A DNA stretch of 64,000 nt from assembly GCA_945861625.1 (NCBI GenBank), contig CAMAVI010000001.1, positions 17,944 through 81,943 of the forward strand, given 5' to 3'. Shown here in pieces: positions 62,148-64,000 of the stretch. A program made the translations under genes and the position numbers. Within the stretch, counting starts at the first letter, position 1. Every line of letters starts with the position of its first letter. The notes beneath the pieces were generated by a model. That model was not told where the DNA came from, searched no databases, and saw only the letters and a list, made by a program, of their open reading frames with translations. This stretch comes from Candidatus Sulfopaludibacter sp. SbA3 (lineage in GTDB: Bacteria > Acidobacteriota > Terriglobia > Bryobacterales > Bryobacteraceae).

Positions 62148-62900
62148 TCAGTAAAAGCTCCTCACCAATGAGCCGATCACCAGATTCCAGCCGTCCACCA
62201 GTACGAACAGCAGGATCTTGAAGGGCGCCGAGACCATCACCGGAGGCAGTTGCACCATACCCACCGCCAGCGTCACCGAAGCCACCACCAGATCGATGAT
62301 CAGAAAGGGGAGAAACAGCACGGCTCCGATCTGGAAGGCCGCCTTCAATTCACTCAACACATAGGCGGGCATCAGCGCCGTGATGGGCACGTCGGCGGGG
62401 GTGGCCGGGGCGGACGCATGCGAGAGTTGCAGGAACAGTTGAATGTCTTTTTCCCGCGCGAAGCGCAGCAGAAAAGTCTTAATGGGGCCGGAGGCGCGGT
62501 CCCAGGCCTCCGTACCCGAGATGGCGCCGGCTTCGAGCGGTTGCCAGCCCTGCTCATATACCTGGGTAGCTACCGGCTGCATCACGATCAGGGATAGAAA
62601 CAATGCCAGTCCCACGAGCACTTGGTTGGACGGTGTGCTCTGTGTCCCCAATGCCTGGCGGAGGAAATGAAGCACCACCGTGATGCGCAGAAATGGCGTG
62701 ACGGAAATCAAAACCGCGGGCAGCAGAGTCAGCGCGGTCAGCAACAGGACGATTTGCATCGGCACGCCCAGCGAATCTCCGTTCTTGCCGTGAATGAGCG
62801 TGATACCCAGCAACGAGTCTGGCGGCGGCGCCGCGGCCGCCGTTGAGGATGCCAGGGCCGCTGTCATTGCCAAGCGCCACACGGCGCGGATTTCCCTCAT
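62148..62900 (-). CDS. fliP: Flagellar biosynthetic protein FliP
   Basis: LTALTLLPAVLISVTPFLRITVVLHFLRQALGTQSTPSNQVLVGLALFLSL; start at MREIRAVW. Confidence 0.96.
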   Translation of the reverse strand: MREIRAVWRLAMTAALASSTAAAAPPPDSLLGITLIHGKNGDSLGVPMQIVLLLTALTLLPAVLISVTPFLRITVVLHFLRQALGTQSTPSNQVLVGLALFLSLIVMQPVATQVYEQGWQPLEAGAISGTEAWDRASGPIKTFLLRFAREKDIQLFLQLSHASAPATPADVPITALMPAYVLSELKAAFQIGAVLFLPFLIIDLVVASVTLAVGMVQLPPVMVSAPFKILLFVLVDGWNLVIGSLVRSFY

Positions 62901-63166
62901 GCTGTTTCCGCCGATCCGCTCTTCTGGATCACGCTGCATCCCTGAGGATGAGTAGCCAGAATCCACTCTTCGGCACCGGCGCGGACCACGTGCAGGGAAT
63001 GCTGCGGCGTCAGGGGGATGCGCTCGACAACTTTGAAGCCTCTTCCTGGCTGTTTGCCGCTCCGCGGGATACGCAGCGGACCGGCTTCCCGCCGCAGCGC
63101 CCATAGCGCCGCTCCCAACAGCGCCAGCACGAATGCGATGGCCAGAACCGGACGGAGAGTTTCCAA
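62897..63166 (-). CDS. FliO-like flagellar protein
   Basis: 89 aa, N-terminal TM, FKVVERIPLTPQHSLHVVRAGAEEWILATHPQG; directly upstream of fliP with ATGA-type overlap. Confidence 0.8.
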   Translation of the reverse strand: METLRPVLAIAFVLALLGAALWALRREAGPLRIPRSGKQPGRGFKVVERIPLTPQHSLHVVRAGAEEWILATHPQGCSVIQKSGSAETA

Positions 63167-63172
63167 GACTTT

Positions 63173-63421
63173 CTAATCCTCCTCGACAAAGTCGCTGATG
63201 CGTACACCCACGGTTTCTTCGATAATCACAATCTCGCCGGAGCCGATCAGAGCGCCTCCGATCAGAATCTCGATGTTGTCGCCCGCGGAACGGTATAGCC
63301 GGATCACGCTTCCCACGGCCAACTTCAGGATGTCTCCCGCGGTCATGACCTTGCGGCCCAACTCGATCTGGAGATCGACCGGAACGTCGGCCAGGTGGTT
63401 GATTTCCTCGAGTGCGGTCAT
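63173..63421 (-). CDS. fliN: Flagellar motor switch protein FliN (short form)
   Basis: 82 aa SpoA domain: DVPVDLQIELGRKVMTAGDILKLAVGSVIRLYRSAGDNIEILIGGALIGSGEIVIIEETVGVRI. Confidence 0.93.
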   Translation of the reverse strand: MTALEEINHLADVPVDLQIELGRKVMTAGDILKLAVGSVIRLYRSAGDNIEILIGGALIGSGEIVIIEETVGVRISDFVEED

Positions 63422-63437
63422 GGCGGCAAGGAACGCG

Positions 63438-64000
63438 CTACTGCTTCAAATTGATCGTGTCCTGGCTGATCTGATCCACGGTGGTAATGATCTTCGAGCT
63501 GGCCTGGTAGGCTCGCTGAAAGATGATCAGATTCGTGAATTCCCGCGCAATGTCAACCGTGGAAGCCTCGATAGCCCCACCGAGAACGGAGCCGCGCCCG
63601 CCGCTTCCCGGAAGACCGACGGCGGGCTGGGCGGTGCGCGCGGTCAGTTGGAGATTGTTGTTGCCGACCGCGATCATCGAATCCGGATTGAGAATCGTGG
63701 CCAACGCGATCTGTCCCACGACGATTTGCTGGCCGTTGGAGTACCGGGCCAGAATCTTGCCGCCCGCGGCCATCTCCACGGCTTCTAGATTCGCGGTTGC
63801 CGTTCCGTTTTGGGAAACCGCGGAGGTGGCGGAGGCCTGCGAATACTGCGTGATGCGCGGAACGCCCTGATTAAACATGTTCCAGGCGACGCTCAGGTTG
63901 GAGGCGCCGTTATTAAGTCCCGCGGCTGTGATTACCGGTGGCGCGGTGGTGGGCAAAGGAATAATCAGATTGCCGTTCCCGTTAAATGTCAGCGTGCCGG
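63438..64000 (-). CDS. flgE: Flagellar hook protein FlgE-like, C-terminal part (5' end outside window)
   Basis: GGAIEASTVDIAREFTNLIIFQRAYQASSKIITTVDQISQDTINLKQ typical FlgE/FlgG C-terminus. Confidence 0.88.
   Translation of the reverse strand, partial: GTLTFNGNGNLIIPLPTTAPPVITAAGLNNGASNLSVAWNMFNQGVPRITQYSQASATSAVSQNGTATANLEAVEMAAGGKILARYSNGQQIVVGQIALATILNPDSMIAVGNNNLQLTARTAQPAVGLPGSGGRGSVLGGAIEASTVDIAREFTNLIIFQRAYQASSKIITTVDQISQDTINLKQ

Overview
This is a high-GC, densely coded bacterial chromosome segment. Oar-like TonB receptors, the gene repertoire and the GC content suggest an acidobacterium of the Solibacter/Bryobacter type; that assignment is inference. It carries about 60 supportable genes: Oar-type TonB-dependent receptors, an RlhA-like U32 peptidase, a FadB/FadJ-like fusion, pirin, a winged-helix/AAA/TPR regulator, an MFS transporter, a hybrid histidine kinase divergent from an NtrC-type regulator, a type III PKS/FAD-oxidoreductase/PepSY operon, MiaE, an amidase, PckG, heme A synthase, an EAL protein, a cobalamin riboswitch with a BtuB-like receptor, SodC, a two-component system, a DUF5615/DUF433 toxin-antitoxin-like pair, a desaturase, a SahR-like ArsR-methyltransferase divergent from ahcY-metK, HicAB, trigger factor, malate dehydrogenase, an NtrC-type system and an S1-domain protein. 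From about 54.5 kb to the end runs a flagellar export/biosynthesis cluster (fliA, flhF, flhA, flhB, fliR, fliQ, fliP, fliO, fliN, flgE). Best observations: (1) a DUF433/DUF5615 module in an 819-bp unit bounded by 59-bp direct repeats (58/59 identical) that duplicate the last 18 codons plus stop of the adjacent desaturase, as if a cassette inserted at the gene's 3' end; (2) a GIY-YIG nuclease gene, absent from the ORF track, whose in-frame TAA replaces the Tyr of the GIY motif; (3) an Oar-like receptor interrupted by one in-frame TAG; (4) a perfect 27-bp inverted repeat (REPIN-like) between mdh and an NtrC-type gene; (5) a SahR-like regulator fused to a methyltransferase with a candidate operator. 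No rRNA, tRNA, CRISPR array or transposase was recognised. All calls come from reading the sequence; no database searches were run.
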